Notes under the pieces: generated by a model
What the model was told of the DNA's origin: nothing
Databases searched by the model: none
The model's input: only the letters and a program-made list of their open reading frames with translations
NCBI RefSeq assembly: GCF_013337185.1
Contig: NZ_SWDE01000001.1
Location: 1,178,001-1,242,000 of the forward strand
Direction: 5' to 3'
From: Serratia proteamaculans
Lineage (GTDB): Bacteria > Pseudomonadota > Gammaproteobacteria > Enterobacterales > Enterobacteriaceae
DNA length: 64,000 nucleotides
Part shown: positions 1 to 7,862 of the stretch, one piece after another
How the letters are laid out: the number at the start of each line of letters is the position of its first letter
How positions within the stretch are numbered: position 1 is the stretch's first letter
Program-made: the position numbers and the translations under genes

Positions 1-589
1 GGCCACGGGCTGAAATCCCGTACACCTGTCCTTTACCTACCACGCGGAAGTAGCTCGCGCCCAGCAGGCTCATAATTTCGTCGTTCTTATCCGCACTGTT
101 GATCGGATAAATCACCTTGAAACCGGCAAAGCCGAGATTTTTTACCGATTCCGGATCGTGCTTGACCGAACCAAAATTGAAGTAGTCCGGGTTGTACTTG
201 ATCTGCTTGACGGTGGTCGAGGTGACCTCGTTGATTTTCACCGGCGTGTCGAAGTACATCCCCTGATGATAAAACTCAAGCTTGAATGGGGTTTTCAGCT
301 TGCTCCAATAGGCTTTATCGTGATTGAACTGAATTTGCTGATAGTCCGCGAATTTCATCTCACGGAATTGAGAAGGAAGGTTGCTTTTCGGCGCCTCGAA
401 GCCTTTCCCTGCCAGATCCTGCGCCTGCTTGGCCACATCATCAATAGAAAAAGCCCATGCCGGCGAAGTCAACAGCGTGAACAATACGGTCGCACCTAAC
501 CAACGTACGCTCGCGGCGCGTGGTTTCTTGGATAATATATTAACTAGCACATCCCCCCCTATTCGTGTGCTCAAATCATTTAAATCCAT
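1..589 (-). CDS. opgG: Glucans biosynthesis protein G, 3' part cut off by the window edge
   Basis: Periplasmic protein needed to assemble osmoregulated periplasmic glucans. Only the N-terminal ~196 residues lie in the window. After a signal peptide ending in PAWA, the mature start [17 protein letters not shown] and the stretch [17 protein letters not shown] match E. coli OpgG (MdoG) closely. The ATG at 589 gives a 46-residue leader, about twice the E. coli signal peptide, with no good ribosome site, so the true start may lie further in; a GTG at codon 14 directly follows a run of Gs. It diverges from opgC, as in E. coli, and opgH would be expected beyond the left edge. Family call is firm; start is uncertain. 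Confidence 0.93.
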   Translation of the reverse strand, partial: MDLNDLSTRIGGDVLVNILSKKPRAASVRWLGATVLFTLLTSPAWAFSIDDVAKQAQDLAGKGFEAPKSNLPSQFREMKFADYQQIQFNHDKAYWSKLKTPFKLEFYHQGMYFDTPVKINEVTSTTVKQIKYNPDYFNFGSVKHDPESVKNLGFAGFKVIYPINSADKNDEIMSLLGASYFRVVGKGQVYGISARG

Positions 590-808
590 ATTAATGGATT
601 ATTCAGCTTTCCGACAACATGATAAATGGATGGTTCATGTTTATGGCTCATTGTTTAAGCAGCTGACTAAACACCAGCGTAGCAAGCCCCGCAACAAGAC
701 GCTATGGAAAAATGTGAAACGCTATAGTAGGGTTTGAGGTTCGATTTAACCATTGCCGACTTATTAAGCGTGTTAATGACCATTCGATAAAATCATCAGC
801 GGTAAACT

Positions 809-1939
809 ATGACTAAAGGCAGCAACCAACGCGAGTTTTTCCTCGATTCGATCCGGGCTTATTTGATGCTGCTCGGCATCCCTTTTCATCTGTCCCTGAT
901 CTATTCCAGCCATGCCTGGGCGGTGAACAGTGCTACACCTTCCTTCTCGCTGACAGTGCTGAACGACTTCATCCATGCCTTCCGCATGCAGGTGTTCTTT
1001 GTGATTTCCGGCTACTTCTCATACCTGCTCTATGAGCGTTATGAACGCCATAAGTGGTTGAAGGTAAGGCTGGAGCGGGTGGCCATCCCGCTGCTGAGTT
1101 CGATCCCGTTAATAACGGTGCCACAGTTTTTCATGCTGAAATACTTCACCGATAAATTAAACGGCTGGGAAAATTTTTCGCTCTATCAGAAAATAAATGT
1201 AACAGTTTGGGAACTGGTTTCTCACCTGTGGTTTTTATTAACCCTGTCCTTACTGACTACCCTTTGTTTTTATCTGTTCAAAAAAATCAAGGCAATTAAA
1301 AGTAATGCCCCACCCTATCCAATAAATAAAATGACTGGATTAGGAAATATCTCACTGTTCTTTCTTATTTATGCTTTATGCTATTCGGCCGGGCACCGTA
1401 TTATTTTAATTTTTGCTCCATATTTACTCTCCAATGGCCTGTTCAATTTCGTGGTCATGGAGACGATGTTCTACCTGCCGTTCTTCATCCTTGGCGCTTA
1501 CGCCTTCAAGTATGTGTGGTTGAAAGAGATTTTCCTCAAACCCTCCGTCTGGTCGCTGCTCGGTTCACTGCTGCTGTTCGTTGCCTACATGCTGAATCAG
1601 AAGTATCTGGCCCACAGTAGCTATATGTTTGAACTGGAAGTGCTGATCAAAACCCTGCTGGGGATCCTGATGGCCAACGTGGTTTTCTCATTCGGACATA
1701 CCCTGCTGAATTATCACTCGCCACGAATCACTTATCTGGTCAACGCCTCGCTGTTTATATATCTGGTGCACCATCCACTGACCCTGATATATGGCGCGTT
1801 TGTGACGCCACATATCAACAATAACCTGCTGGGTTTCCTGCTGGGTTTGGTGTTTGTCTTCTCCTGTGCCTTCGCCTTATATGAGTTGCACAAACGCGTC
1901 CCACTACTCCGCTTCCTGTTCTCCGGAAAACCGCAATAA
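809..1939 (+). CDS. opgC: Glucans biosynthesis protein C (succinyl modification of periplasmic glucans)
   Basis: Inner-membrane protein of the acyltransferase-3 family that adds succinyl groups to osmoregulated periplasmic glucans. The 376-residue product begins with the family-typical segment REFFLDSIRAYLMLLGIPFH, has about ten hydrophobic segments, and is about the E. coli length. It lies divergent from opgG across a ~220 bp gap, the E. coli arrangement. A hairpin with an 11 bp stem follows the stop (1946-1970) but has no T run. The ribosome site before the ATG is weak. Confidence 0.93.
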   Translation: MTKGSNQREFFLDSIRAYLMLLGIPFHLSLIYSSHAWAVNSATPSFSLTVLNDFIHAFRMQVFFVISGYFSYLLYERYERHKWLKVRLERVAIPLLSSIPLITVPQFFMLKYFTDKLNGWENFSLYQKINVTVWELVSHLWFLLTLSLLTTLCFYLFKKIKAIKSNAPPYPINKMTGLGNISLFFLIYALCYSAGHRIILIFAPYLLSNGLFNFVVMETMFYLPFFILGAYAFKYVWLKEIFLKPSVWSLLGSLLLFVAYMLNQKYLAHSSYMFELEVLIKTLLGILMANVVFSFGHTLLNYHSPRITYLVNASLFIYLVHHPLTLIYGAFVTPHINNNLLGFLLGLVFVFSCAFALYELHKRVPLLRFLFSGKPQ

Positions 1940-1945
1940 CCAATT

Positions 1946-1970
1946 GGCATCGCCCTCGCAGGGTGATGCC
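1946..1970 (+). terminator. Hairpin after opgC
   Basis: GGCATCGCCCT pairs with AGGGTGATGCC around a CGC loop (one G-T pair). No T tract follows, so it may be a weak or factor-dependent end, or only an mRNA-stabilising hairpin. Confidence 0.45.
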
Positions 1971-2155
1971 TCATCTCCTGGTGCCAGCAAATTCGTCTTC
2001 GTTAACTTTTTGAATGTTTTACGCATCCTCACACATTGAGCATATTCCTAATAATCGTCCTATTCCCGCCATCACATTGCAAAACGGCAATCGCCTGTTA
2101 CGCTCATTATGCAGATTTGTAAGTTTTTTTGTTTTTTCTTGGGCTGGGTAATCAT

Positions 2156-3172
2156 ATGAGAGAAGCATGGGTCGACTATGCGAAGGGAATCGGTATCATT
2201 TTGGTGGTCTTTGGCCACGTTAATCGCGGTTTATACAGTGCGGGTATTCACCTTTCAGAATCGTTTTACCAACTGACTGACAGCGTTATCTACAGTTTTC
2301 ATATGCCATTGTTCTTTTTCCTCTCAGGCTTGTTTTTTGTTCAGTCATTAGAGAGAAAGGGGAAAGGTCGTTTCATCCTCAGTAAAATTGATACCATCGT
2401 ATACCCCTATATCATTTGGTCATTACTGCAAGGCACCGTCGAGGTTGTGTTATCTCGCTATACCAACAACTCGGCCAGTCTGAACGACATGCTGGCGTTG
2501 TTTACTCATCCACGGGCACAATTCTGGTTCTTGTATGCCCTGTTTATGGTGTTTGTCCTTGCGACCCTGCTGTATAACAAAAATAAATTCAACTATATCC
2601 TGCCTACGCTGATCATCATCAGCGCCGGGTTATACGTATACCAGGACAGTCTTACCAAGGCTTTCCACTTTGGTTATATCACCAGTTTTATGATTTTCTT
2701 TCTGCTCGGTGCTTTGGCCATTCGTTACTCGGCGACTATTGCCAGAATCAGTATGACTTCCAGTCTGGTGGCCATGTTCGCCTTTGTGCTGCTTGAATGG
2801 AGTTTCCATGACTATCTTGGTCTGACCTATACCGATGCAGGTCTGTATTCCATGATCCTGGCTGTAGTCGCCATCACCTTTATCATTTGCCTGTCCGTTT
2901 TGTTGGCGAAGGCAGATATAACCTGGCTGAAACGACTCGGTGAGTTAAGCATGGTGATCTACCTGATGCACATCTTGGCCGCCAGTGGGCTGCGTATAGT
3001 GTTGACCAAGTTTCTGCATGTTAATAACTGGTCAGCTCATATTATCGCCGGCACCTTGTTCGGTCTCATCGCACCGATGGTTGCTTACTATTTGATTCAA
3101 CGGCTGCACCTCAATTTTCTGCTGGAACGTCCGAGTTTCCACCGGGCACAACCCAAAGAAAAAACCCTCTGA
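2156..3172 (+). CDS. Acyltransferase-3 family membrane protein
   Basis: Polytopic membrane protein of about 338 residues. It starts with REAWVDYAKGIGIILVVFGH, the acyltransferase-3 signature in which the histidine in the first membrane segment is thought to be catalytic, and SFHMPLFFFLSGLFF follows. Such proteins O-acylate surface or exported sugars; the substrate cannot be read from sequence. A TTG at 2129 extends the frame by nine codons, but the ATG at 2156 is preceded by GGGCTGGG and fits the family start. It sits next to opgC, itself an acyltransferase-3 protein, but the two are only distantly similar, so a recent duplication is unlikely. Confidence 0.8.
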   Translation: MREAWVDYAKGIGIILVVFGHVNRGLYSAGIHLSESFYQLTDSVIYSFHMPLFFFLSGLFFVQSLERKGKGRFILSKIDTIVYPYIIWSLLQGTVEVVLSRYTNNSASLNDMLALFTHPRAQFWFLYALFMVFVLATLLYNKNKFNYILPTLIIISAGLYVYQDSLTKAFHFGYITSFMIFFLLGALAIRYSATIARISMTSSLVAMFAFVLLEWSFHDYLGLTYTDAGLYSMILAVVAITFIICLSVLLAKADITWLKRLGELSMVIYLMHILAASGLRIVLTKFLHVNNWSAHIIAGTLFGLIAPMVAYYLIQRLHLNFLLERPSFHRAQPKEKTL

Positions 3173-3178
3173 ACATCC

Positions 3179-3198
3179 GAGGCGGCTCCGGCCGCCTC
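3179..3198 (+). terminator. Hairpin after the acyltransferase gene
   Basis: GAGGCGGC and GCCGCCTC form an 8 bp stem around a TCCG loop, seven bases after the stop codon. The T run (TTTT) comes only nine bases later, so it is a possible but imperfect terminator. Confidence 0.5.
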
Positions 3199-3490
3199 CA
3201 CCTCAGTTTTAGCTACCAAAAACACATTTCCGCCGCCTTCATCACTGCCAGCCACAGCTGTAACACGGGATATAGAGCACACATTGCTCACCCCAGTGGC
3301 GAAAGTTAAGGCAAAGTTATGCTGGAGCATATTGCCGCTAGTTGTTATAACTGCAATGCATAAGTGGAAATCCACATCCCTGCCTTACGGTAGCGATTGG
3401 GCTCAATGAACCCTGAGGGACGACGTTGTCGTTATCAATTGCGACAATGTTTGCAGTATCTCCCTTCCGTCACGACAGAGAGGATTTTTA
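3199..3490. other. Intergenic stretch before the 74-residue gene
   Basis: With the preceding hairpin this makes a gap of 318 bases without a gene. It ends with the ribosome site GAGAGG of the next gene. I see no RNA gene or repeat in it. Confidence 0.5.
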
Positions 3491-3715
3491 ATGACTGATA
3501 AAGACACTTCGGCTCCGGAAGCCGTACCAGAAAACGCCACCCTGCTGAAAATTCTTGGTCGGTTGCTTTCCGCACTGGATGCATCAATCAGCGGCAAGGA
3601 CCGCAGCATTCTGGTCACCGAGCTTTCCAGCCTTAACCTTGATGGTATTTCAGAGTCAGAACGAAAACTGGCTGCCGAGCTGATCAAGCGGGCTTTGCAA
3701 TCACTCGATCATTAA
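3491..3715 (+). CDS. Small soluble helical protein, unknown function
   Basis: A 74-residue protein I do not recognise. It starts at an ATG six bases after GAGAGG, a good ribosome site. The first 15 residues are acidic and probably disordered. The rest reads as two or three amphipathic helices (LLKILGRLLSALDASI, then ERKLAAELIKRALQSL). There is no signal peptide, membrane segment or cysteine. A strong terminator follows 15 bases after the stop, so it is probably a single-gene transcript. Confidence 0.7.
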   Translation: MTDKDTSAPEAVPENATLLKILGRLLSALDASISGKDRSILVTELSSLNLDGISESERKLAAELIKRALQSLDH

Positions 3716-3730
3716 TGACACCACGCCTGC

Positions 3731-3768
3731 AAACCATTAAGCCTCCTCACGGGGGCTTAATGGTTTTT
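3731..3768 (+). terminator. Rho-independent terminator
   Basis: AAACCATTAAGCC and GGCTTAATGGTTT form a 13 bp stem, and TT follows the run in the stem. It ends the 74-residue gene. Confidence 0.9.
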
Positions 3769-4000
3769 CCTTCCCGCCATTTATTGCTCGCATAGAACCA
3801 CAGCAAGCTGATAACTATAGATAAAAGCGAGAAGTTCATCGTTTTCTCCCCACTTCCTCACACTTTCTCTCTTAAATGACAATAAATGCCAAACTGTTTT
3901 CGAATCACCCTTGGCGTTTTACCTAAAAAACAGGCTATCATCATGGGGTATCTGCGCCCGCGCGCAACGCCTTTCCCCCAGCCTGCAGGAGAACGTTATT

Positions 4001-5722
4001 TTGGATGCCAGCACCATTAACAGTTTGTTCATCATCGGTGCCGTGTTGGTGGGAGCAAGTATTCTTCTCAGTTCATTTTCTTCACGCCTGGGTATTCCCA
4101 TTCTGGTGATCTTCCTCGCTATCGGCATGCTGGCGGGAGTTGATGGTCCGGGCGGTATCGTTTTCAGTAATTACCCGGTGGCCTATCTGGTCAGTAACCT
4201 GGCACTGGCCGTGATCCTGCTCGATGGCGGCATGCGCACCCGCGTCAGTTCATTTCGCGTGGCACTTTGGCCGGCACTTTCCCTCGCCACCGTCGGCGTG
4301 GTGATCACCGCCGGGCTGACGGGGCTGGCTGCCGCCTGGTTGTTCAACCTCGACCTGCTACAGGGCATGCTGATTGGCGCCATTATCGGCTCTACCGATG
4401 CCGCGGCGGTATTTTCACTGCTCGGCGGCAAAGGCCTTAACGATCGCGTCAGTGCCACGCTGGAGATTGAATCCGGCAGCAACGATCCGATGGCGGTGTT
4501 TCTTACCATCACCCTGATTGCGATGATCTCCGCCGGCGAAACCACGCTGAGCTGGATGTTCCCCATCCACCTGTTGCAGCAGTTTGGTATGGGCATTGTC
4601 TTTGGGCTCGGCGGCGGCTGGCTGCTGCTGACCTTGATCAACCATATCAAACTGGCCGAAGGTCTCTACCCACTGCTGGCCGTCAGCGGCGGCATTTTGA
4701 TTTTTGCGCTGACCACTGCGCTGGATGGCAGCGGCATACTGGCGGTGTACCTGTGCGGGCTGACTCTGGGCAATCGTCCAATCCGTAACCGGCACGGTAT
4801 TGTCCAAACCTTTGACGGCCTGGCCTGGCTGAGCCAGATCGGCATGTTCCTGGTGCTGGGCCTGCTGCTTAATCCACACGAGCTGTTACCTATTGCCATC
4901 CCTGCCCTGCTGCTGTCGTTATGGATGATCCTGTTCGCCCGACCGCTTTCAGTGTTTATCGGGTTACTGCCGTTTCGCAGCTTTACCCTGCGTGAACGCA
5001 GCTTTATTTCCTGGGTCGGTCTGCGCGGCGCCGTGCCGGTCATTTTGGCCGTTTTCCCGATGATGGCCGGATTGCCAAACGCACAGTTGTTCTTCAACGT
5101 AGCCTTCTTTGTGGTGCTGGTTTCACTGTTGTTGCAAGGCACGACACTGTCGTTCGCCGCGAAGAAAGCCAAGGTTATAGTGCCGCCAGCCCTGGCACCT
5201 ATTTCGCGAGTCGGGTTGGACGTACACCCGGAAAACCAGTGGGAACAGTTTGTTTATCAACTCTCGTCGGAAAACTGGTGTGTGGGTGCTGCACTGCGTG
5301 AATTGAAAATGCCACCCGGCACGCGTATTGCCGCACTGTTCCGTGGCAAAGAGTTGTTGCACCCTAGCGGCAGCACGCGGTTGCGCGAAGATGACATCCT
5401 GTGCGTTATCGGCCACGAGCATGATCTGCCAGTGCTGGGCAAACTGTTTAGCCAGGCGCCGGTAGTCACTATGGATGAGCGTTTCTTCGGCGACTTTATC
5501 CTGCAATCAGATGCACGCCTGAGCGATATTTCACAGCTGTATGGGCTTAACCTGCAAGAAGGTGTGGACGAAGAGCAAACACTGGGTCAATTCGTCATTA
5601 AACTGATTGGCGGCGAACCCGTGGTAGGTGACCAGGTAGAATGGGACGGTCTGACCTGGACCATCGCCGAGATGGATGGCAATGCCATCAGTAAAATCGG
5701 CGTAAGAATTGTAACTGACTGA
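4001..5722 (+). CDS. cvrA: Potassium/proton antiporter CvrA (NhaP2 family)
   Basis: Inner-membrane CPA1 antiporter that expels K+ and supports cell-volume control. The 573-residue product follows E. coli CvrA (YcgO) along its length: an N-terminal membrane region with [16 protein letters not shown] and [13 protein letters not shown], the ion-binding core, then a C-terminal cytoplasmic part with a TrkA-C domain ([17 protein letters not shown]). I place the start at the TTG at 4001, preceded by GCAGGAGAACG at proper spacing and giving [10 protein letters not shown], which matches MDATTIISLF of E. coli. An upstream ATG in frame at 3911 would add 30 residues unlike the family. Confidence 0.94.
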   Translation: MDASTINSLFIIGAVLVGASILLSSFSSRLGIPILVIFLAIGMLAGVDGPGGIVFSNYPVAYLVSNLALAVILLDGGMRTRVSSFRVALWPALSLATVGVVITAGLTGLAAAWLFNLDLLQGMLIGAIIGSTDAAAVFSLLGGKGLNDRVSATLEIESGSNDPMAVFLTITLIAMISAGETTLSWMFPIHLLQQFGMGIVFGLGGGWLLLTLINHIKLAEGLYPLLAVSGGILIFALTTALDGSGILAVYLCGLTLGNRPIRNRHGIVQTFDGLAWLSQIGMFLVLGLLLNPHELLPIAIPALLLSLWMILFARPLSVFIGLLPFRSFTLRERSFISWVGLRGAVPVILAVFPMMAGLPNAQLFFNVAFFVVLVSLLLQGTTLSFAAKKAKVIVPPALAPISRVGLDVHPENQWEQFVYQLSSENWCVGAALRELKMPPGTRIAALFRGKELLHPSGSTRLREDDILCVIGHEHDLPVLGKLFSQAPVVTMDERFFGDFILQSDARLSDISQLYGLNLQEGVDEEQTLGQFVIKLIGGEPVVGDQVEWDGLTWTIAEMDGNAISKIGVRIVTD

Positions 5723-5738
5723 TCCTTCCTCAATACCG

Positions 5739-5767
5739 GTCGCTGTGTGACAACACCCGCAGCGACC
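5739..5767 (+). other. Hairpin after cvrA
   Basis: GGTCGCTG and CAGCGACC form an 8 bp stem with a 14-base loop shortly after the cvrA stop. No T run follows, so it is not a clear terminator. Confidence 0.4.
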
Positions 5768-5884
5768 GCCTCAAAACAGACGGAACTTATAGACCCTGAA
5801 AGGTTCTTAAACTCTGTGATTATCAAAACCGGGCGTTTAGCCCCGACGTTTTAACCTTTACTCTGGGAACGCTGCGTAGCAGTG

Positions 5885-6004
5885 ATGGGTATTGATTTGA
5901 ACAGTAAAACTCGATTTCTATCGGCCATGCTGGGGATTGCACTGACGGTCATTGTGCTTGATCTGAGTATCGCCGATTTGGTCCACAGGCTCTTAATTGG
6001 ATAA
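5885..6004 (+). CDS. Possible 39-residue single-span membrane peptide
   Basis: ATG-initiated frame of 39 codons with a short polar start (MGIDLNSKTRF), a hydrophobic stretch (LSAMLGIALTVIVLDLSI) long enough to cross the membrane, and a basic end. The ribosome site is weak (GGGAACG, too far upstream). Another tiny membrane-peptide frame starts eight bases after its stop, and a terminator closes the pair, which supports a real two-gene transcript. Family unknown to me. Confidence 0.45.
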   Translation: MGIDLNSKTRFLSAMLGIALTVIVLDLSIADLVHRLLIG

Positions 6005-6011
6005 TTTTAAC

Positions 6012-6125
6012 GTGGCACAGCAGCAACAAGAAAAAGACATTCTGGGCAAGATACTGATTACCGTCTCCGCACTCTGCCTGATTACCGTGGCAGCGTTACT
6101 GATTTGGGGTTTTGTGCTGGATTAA
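6012..6125 (+). CDS. Possible 37-residue single-span membrane peptide
   Basis: GTG-initiated frame with a charged, glutamine-rich start (AQQQQEKDILGK), then one clear membrane span (ILITVSALCLITVAALLIWG) ending VLD. It follows the 39-residue frame directly and sits 45 bases before a terminator. The only ribosome-site candidate is GGA ten bases upstream. The hydrophobic pattern is convincing; the start is not certain. Not recognised. Confidence 0.48.
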   Translation: MAQQQQEKDILGKILITVSALCLITVAALLIWGFVLD

Positions 6126-6165
6126 CCATCAACCTAGCGAGCACAACCCACCCGAACTCGGGCAT

Positions 6166-6191
6166 AAAAAAACCGCCGCAGCGGTTTTTTT
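6166..6191. terminator. Bidirectional terminator
   Basis: AACCGC and GCGGTT form the stem around CGCA, flanked by an A run on the left and a T run on the right. It can therefore end the small peptide genes on the + strand and the 43-residue gene on the - strand. Confidence 0.88.
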
Positions 6192-6207
6192 ATTGGCGAT
6201 GGCAAGA

Positions 6208-6339
6208 TCAAATCTTGCAGCCTTCGCAATCTGCCTCATCCTCAAGGATTTCTGGCAGTTCTTTTGCTTTCTGCGCCGCTTTCTCTTCTGCCTGCGCCAA
6301 TTCGGCATCGATATCAAAATCGAAAATATCATCACTCAT
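6208..6339 (-). CDS. 43-residue acidic protein with a C-terminal CxxC
   Basis: Short soluble protein starting MSDDIFDFDIDAELAQAEEK and ending DCEGCKI. The ATG at 6339 is preceded by GTGAGGATTTACC, a good ribosome site. It is strongly acidic with one central helix, and the CxxC at the end could bind metal or form a disulfide. It lies downstream of the ylaC-like gene on the same strand (68 bases apart) and ahead of the bidirectional terminator. The family is not known to me; the ribosome site and codon pattern make it likely real. Confidence 0.7.
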   Translation of the reverse strand: MSDDIFDFDIDAELAQAEEKAAQKAKELPEILEDEADCEGCKI

Positions 6340-6407
6340 GGTAAATCCTCACGCTTAACTGGCTTCAATGCGTGAGTATAATCGACAACTCTTCAGCCGC
6401 AAACCCT

Positions 6408-6911
6408 TCAGTTGAGCACCGCCACCTGTGGCTGTTCATCCTGTGGCTTCTTTGAATACGCCAGATCGTAAACGTCATAGAAATCGATTTCACCTTTATT
6501 GGCGATGATTTCCTGCATACGCGCTTTCATCGCTGCTGCTATTGAGGGCTCATCCAACAACGCCTTCACCGACTGCGGTGACAGTGCGCGAGTGAAATAC
6601 CACTCGCCGTTATAGCATACGCGCAGATCCAGCACGCCGATGTCCTCAAAGCGATACACCGGTTTGATTTCAATCAGCAGCATGGCGAACATGAACAACA
6701 CGAAGGCAGTGAAAGCCAGGAAGGAAATGAACCCCATATAGGGGACCTGATACATCACGGCGATCACGGCAAAATAGCCGGCAAACATGGCGAGACACAG
6801 GTAACGGTGATCGCGGGCAAATTCACTGTTAAAGCGCAGTTTGCCATCGCGCCCTTCCTGCCGATTGATCCGCTCGATTTCTTTTACCAAGATGCTTTTA
6901 ATCGCGTCCAT
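6408..6911 (-). CDS. ylaC: YlaC-family inner-membrane protein
   Basis: A 167-residue protein resembling E. coli YlaC: a basic, helical N-terminus, two membrane spans (about residues 40-85), then the conserved block YRFEDIGVLDLRVCYNGEWYFTR and GEIDFYDVYDLA. Function is not established for the family. I chose the ATG at 6911 because AAGG lies seven to eight bases upstream and the protein then starts like its relatives; an upstream ATG at 6950 would add 13 residues. Confidence 0.75.
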   Translation of the reverse strand: MDAIKSILVKEIERINRQEGRDGKLRFNSEFARDHRYLCLAMFAGYFAVIAVMYQVPYMGFISFLAFTAFVLFMFAMLLIEIKPVYRFEDIGVLDLRVCYNGEWYFTRALSPQSVKALLDEPSIAAAMKARMQEIIANKGEIDFYDVYDLAYSKKPQDEQPQVAVLN

Positions 6912-7038
6912 CGCTACAACCTTATGCCAGGGGGACATTATTGCTATCAATAATCATTCCTCAAACTAACACAAGTACAGTTTGCGCAGGTAGATCAGTT
7001 AAGCAATTTTAAATGGGTAACTGTTATACCTCTAAGGG

Positions 7039-7338
7039 CTAACGTTGCAGGGAATTTTTGCCTTGGGCAAACATAAACATCCGCTGAGCGATATCGTCAG
7101 CCTGTTTGATTTTTTGCTTTTGCGGCTCGTTGCCGCGCTGAATGGCACGAGCATAGGCCAGCTCATGCGCCTGGTCGATCATCGCAATAATCTTATCGCG
7201 ATCCTGCTTATCCAGATTGCCGAGCATGGTGGTGATAATCGCCTGATAGGCGTTGGAGGCGGCGGTCAGCGACTTTTCTCTGGCTTCAAGTATCGCTACG
7301 CGTTGCATTAATTCCTGCAGTTGATCGGACTCTGACAT
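7039..7338 (-). CDS. Small coiled-coil protein, IraP-like
   Basis: A 99-residue soluble helical protein. The ATG at 7338 follows CAGGAGATCGCC, a strong ribosome site. Residues 5-25 form a heptad-like coiled coil (LQELMQRVAILEAREKSL). The segment YQAIITTMLGNLDKQDRDKIIAMIDQAHEL resembles by eye the central part of E. coli IraP, the anti-adaptor that protects RpoS from RssB/ClpXP. It also looks like the helical pattern of YecF in this same window. The likeness is short and unproven, so treat an RpoS-stabilising role as a hypothesis. Confidence 0.65.
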   Translation of the reverse strand: MSESDQLQELMQRVAILEAREKSLTAASNAYQAIITTMLGNLDKQDRDKIIAMIDQAHELAYARAIQRGNEPQKQKIKQADDIAQRMFMFAQGKNSLQR

Positions 7339-7525
7339 GGCGATCTCCTGTTGCCGGGCAGCATACCTGCCTGATTACAGTTTAGCAAAGATCGCTGGAA
7401 CGGAAGAAAACATAAAGAAAGGAAGAGAAACGGTTACGGCAAAGCACACCCGAAAAACCCAACAAGGAGCCGATAGTGCAAATCAACCCGGGTGCACTTT
7501 ACGGTAACGGTTCACAAAAGGAAGC

Positions 7526-7620
7526 TGGCGCGCTATGCAGGACTCGAACCCGCGTCTATCAATTTTGTAGCCAAAAAAGCATTTTAAAACCAACCACTCT
7601 GCCAACTGAGTTAATAGCGC
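7526..7620 (-). tRNA. tRNA-like gene with an abnormal anticodon region
   Basis: Reading from 7620 leftwards: a perfect 7 bp acceptor stem (GCGCTAT with ATAGCGC), discriminator G and an encoded CCA; a D arm with stem ACTC/GAGT, a paired change from the usual GCTC/GAGC; and a good T arm (GCGGGTTCGAGTCCTGC). Between the D and T stems there are 42 bases instead of about 23. No standard anticodon stem forms. If the first loop is used (TTTTAAA) the anticodon would be TTA, matching the UAA stop codon. The extra 19 bases look like a tandem duplication (TTGG....AAAAT occurs twice, 19 bases apart). It may be a transcribed variant tRNA or a decaying gene. Confidence 0.6.
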
Positions 7621-7641
7621 ATTCCTTCGCTTCGGGGAGGT

Positions 7642-7669
7642 ATTATCCATATTAATGTTATGGATTCAA
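7642..7669 (-). promoter_or_regulatory. Likely promoter of the tRNA-like gene
   Basis: On the - strand: TTGAAT (-35, 7664-7669), a 16-base spacer, then GATAAT (-10, 7642-7647), followed by the GC-rich stretch ACCTCCCC seen in stable-RNA promoters. It lies 22 bases before the tRNA-like 5' end. It suggests the gene is transcribed. Confidence 0.55.
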
Positions 7670-7862
7670 GCTATCGAACTACAAACCGCTGCATTTGCAG
7701 AGGAATCTCATATTTTTGACTATTTCGCACGCAGATAGACGATTGCTTTCGTTTAGCGATAGTTAACCATTGAAACTTTTATATGACCGTCTGCGGCGTG
7801 TTTATTGTTAGTTAAAGCGCTGGATGCCACTATAGCGCCTTCTGGGATCATCGTTTTCTGTT

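Noticed and set aside
2129-2155. TTG start for the acyltransferase gene
   Set aside because: The ATG at 2156 has a better ribosome site and gives the normal family start.
4183-5506. Several long - strand frames inside cvrA
   Set aside because: Shadows of cvrA, which follows its E. coli relative along the whole length.
7526-7620. Normal tRNA-Leu because of the TTTTAAA loop
   Set aside because: The D arm is of the class I kind, the anticodon stem does not pair, and the variable arm does not resemble leuZ in this same window.
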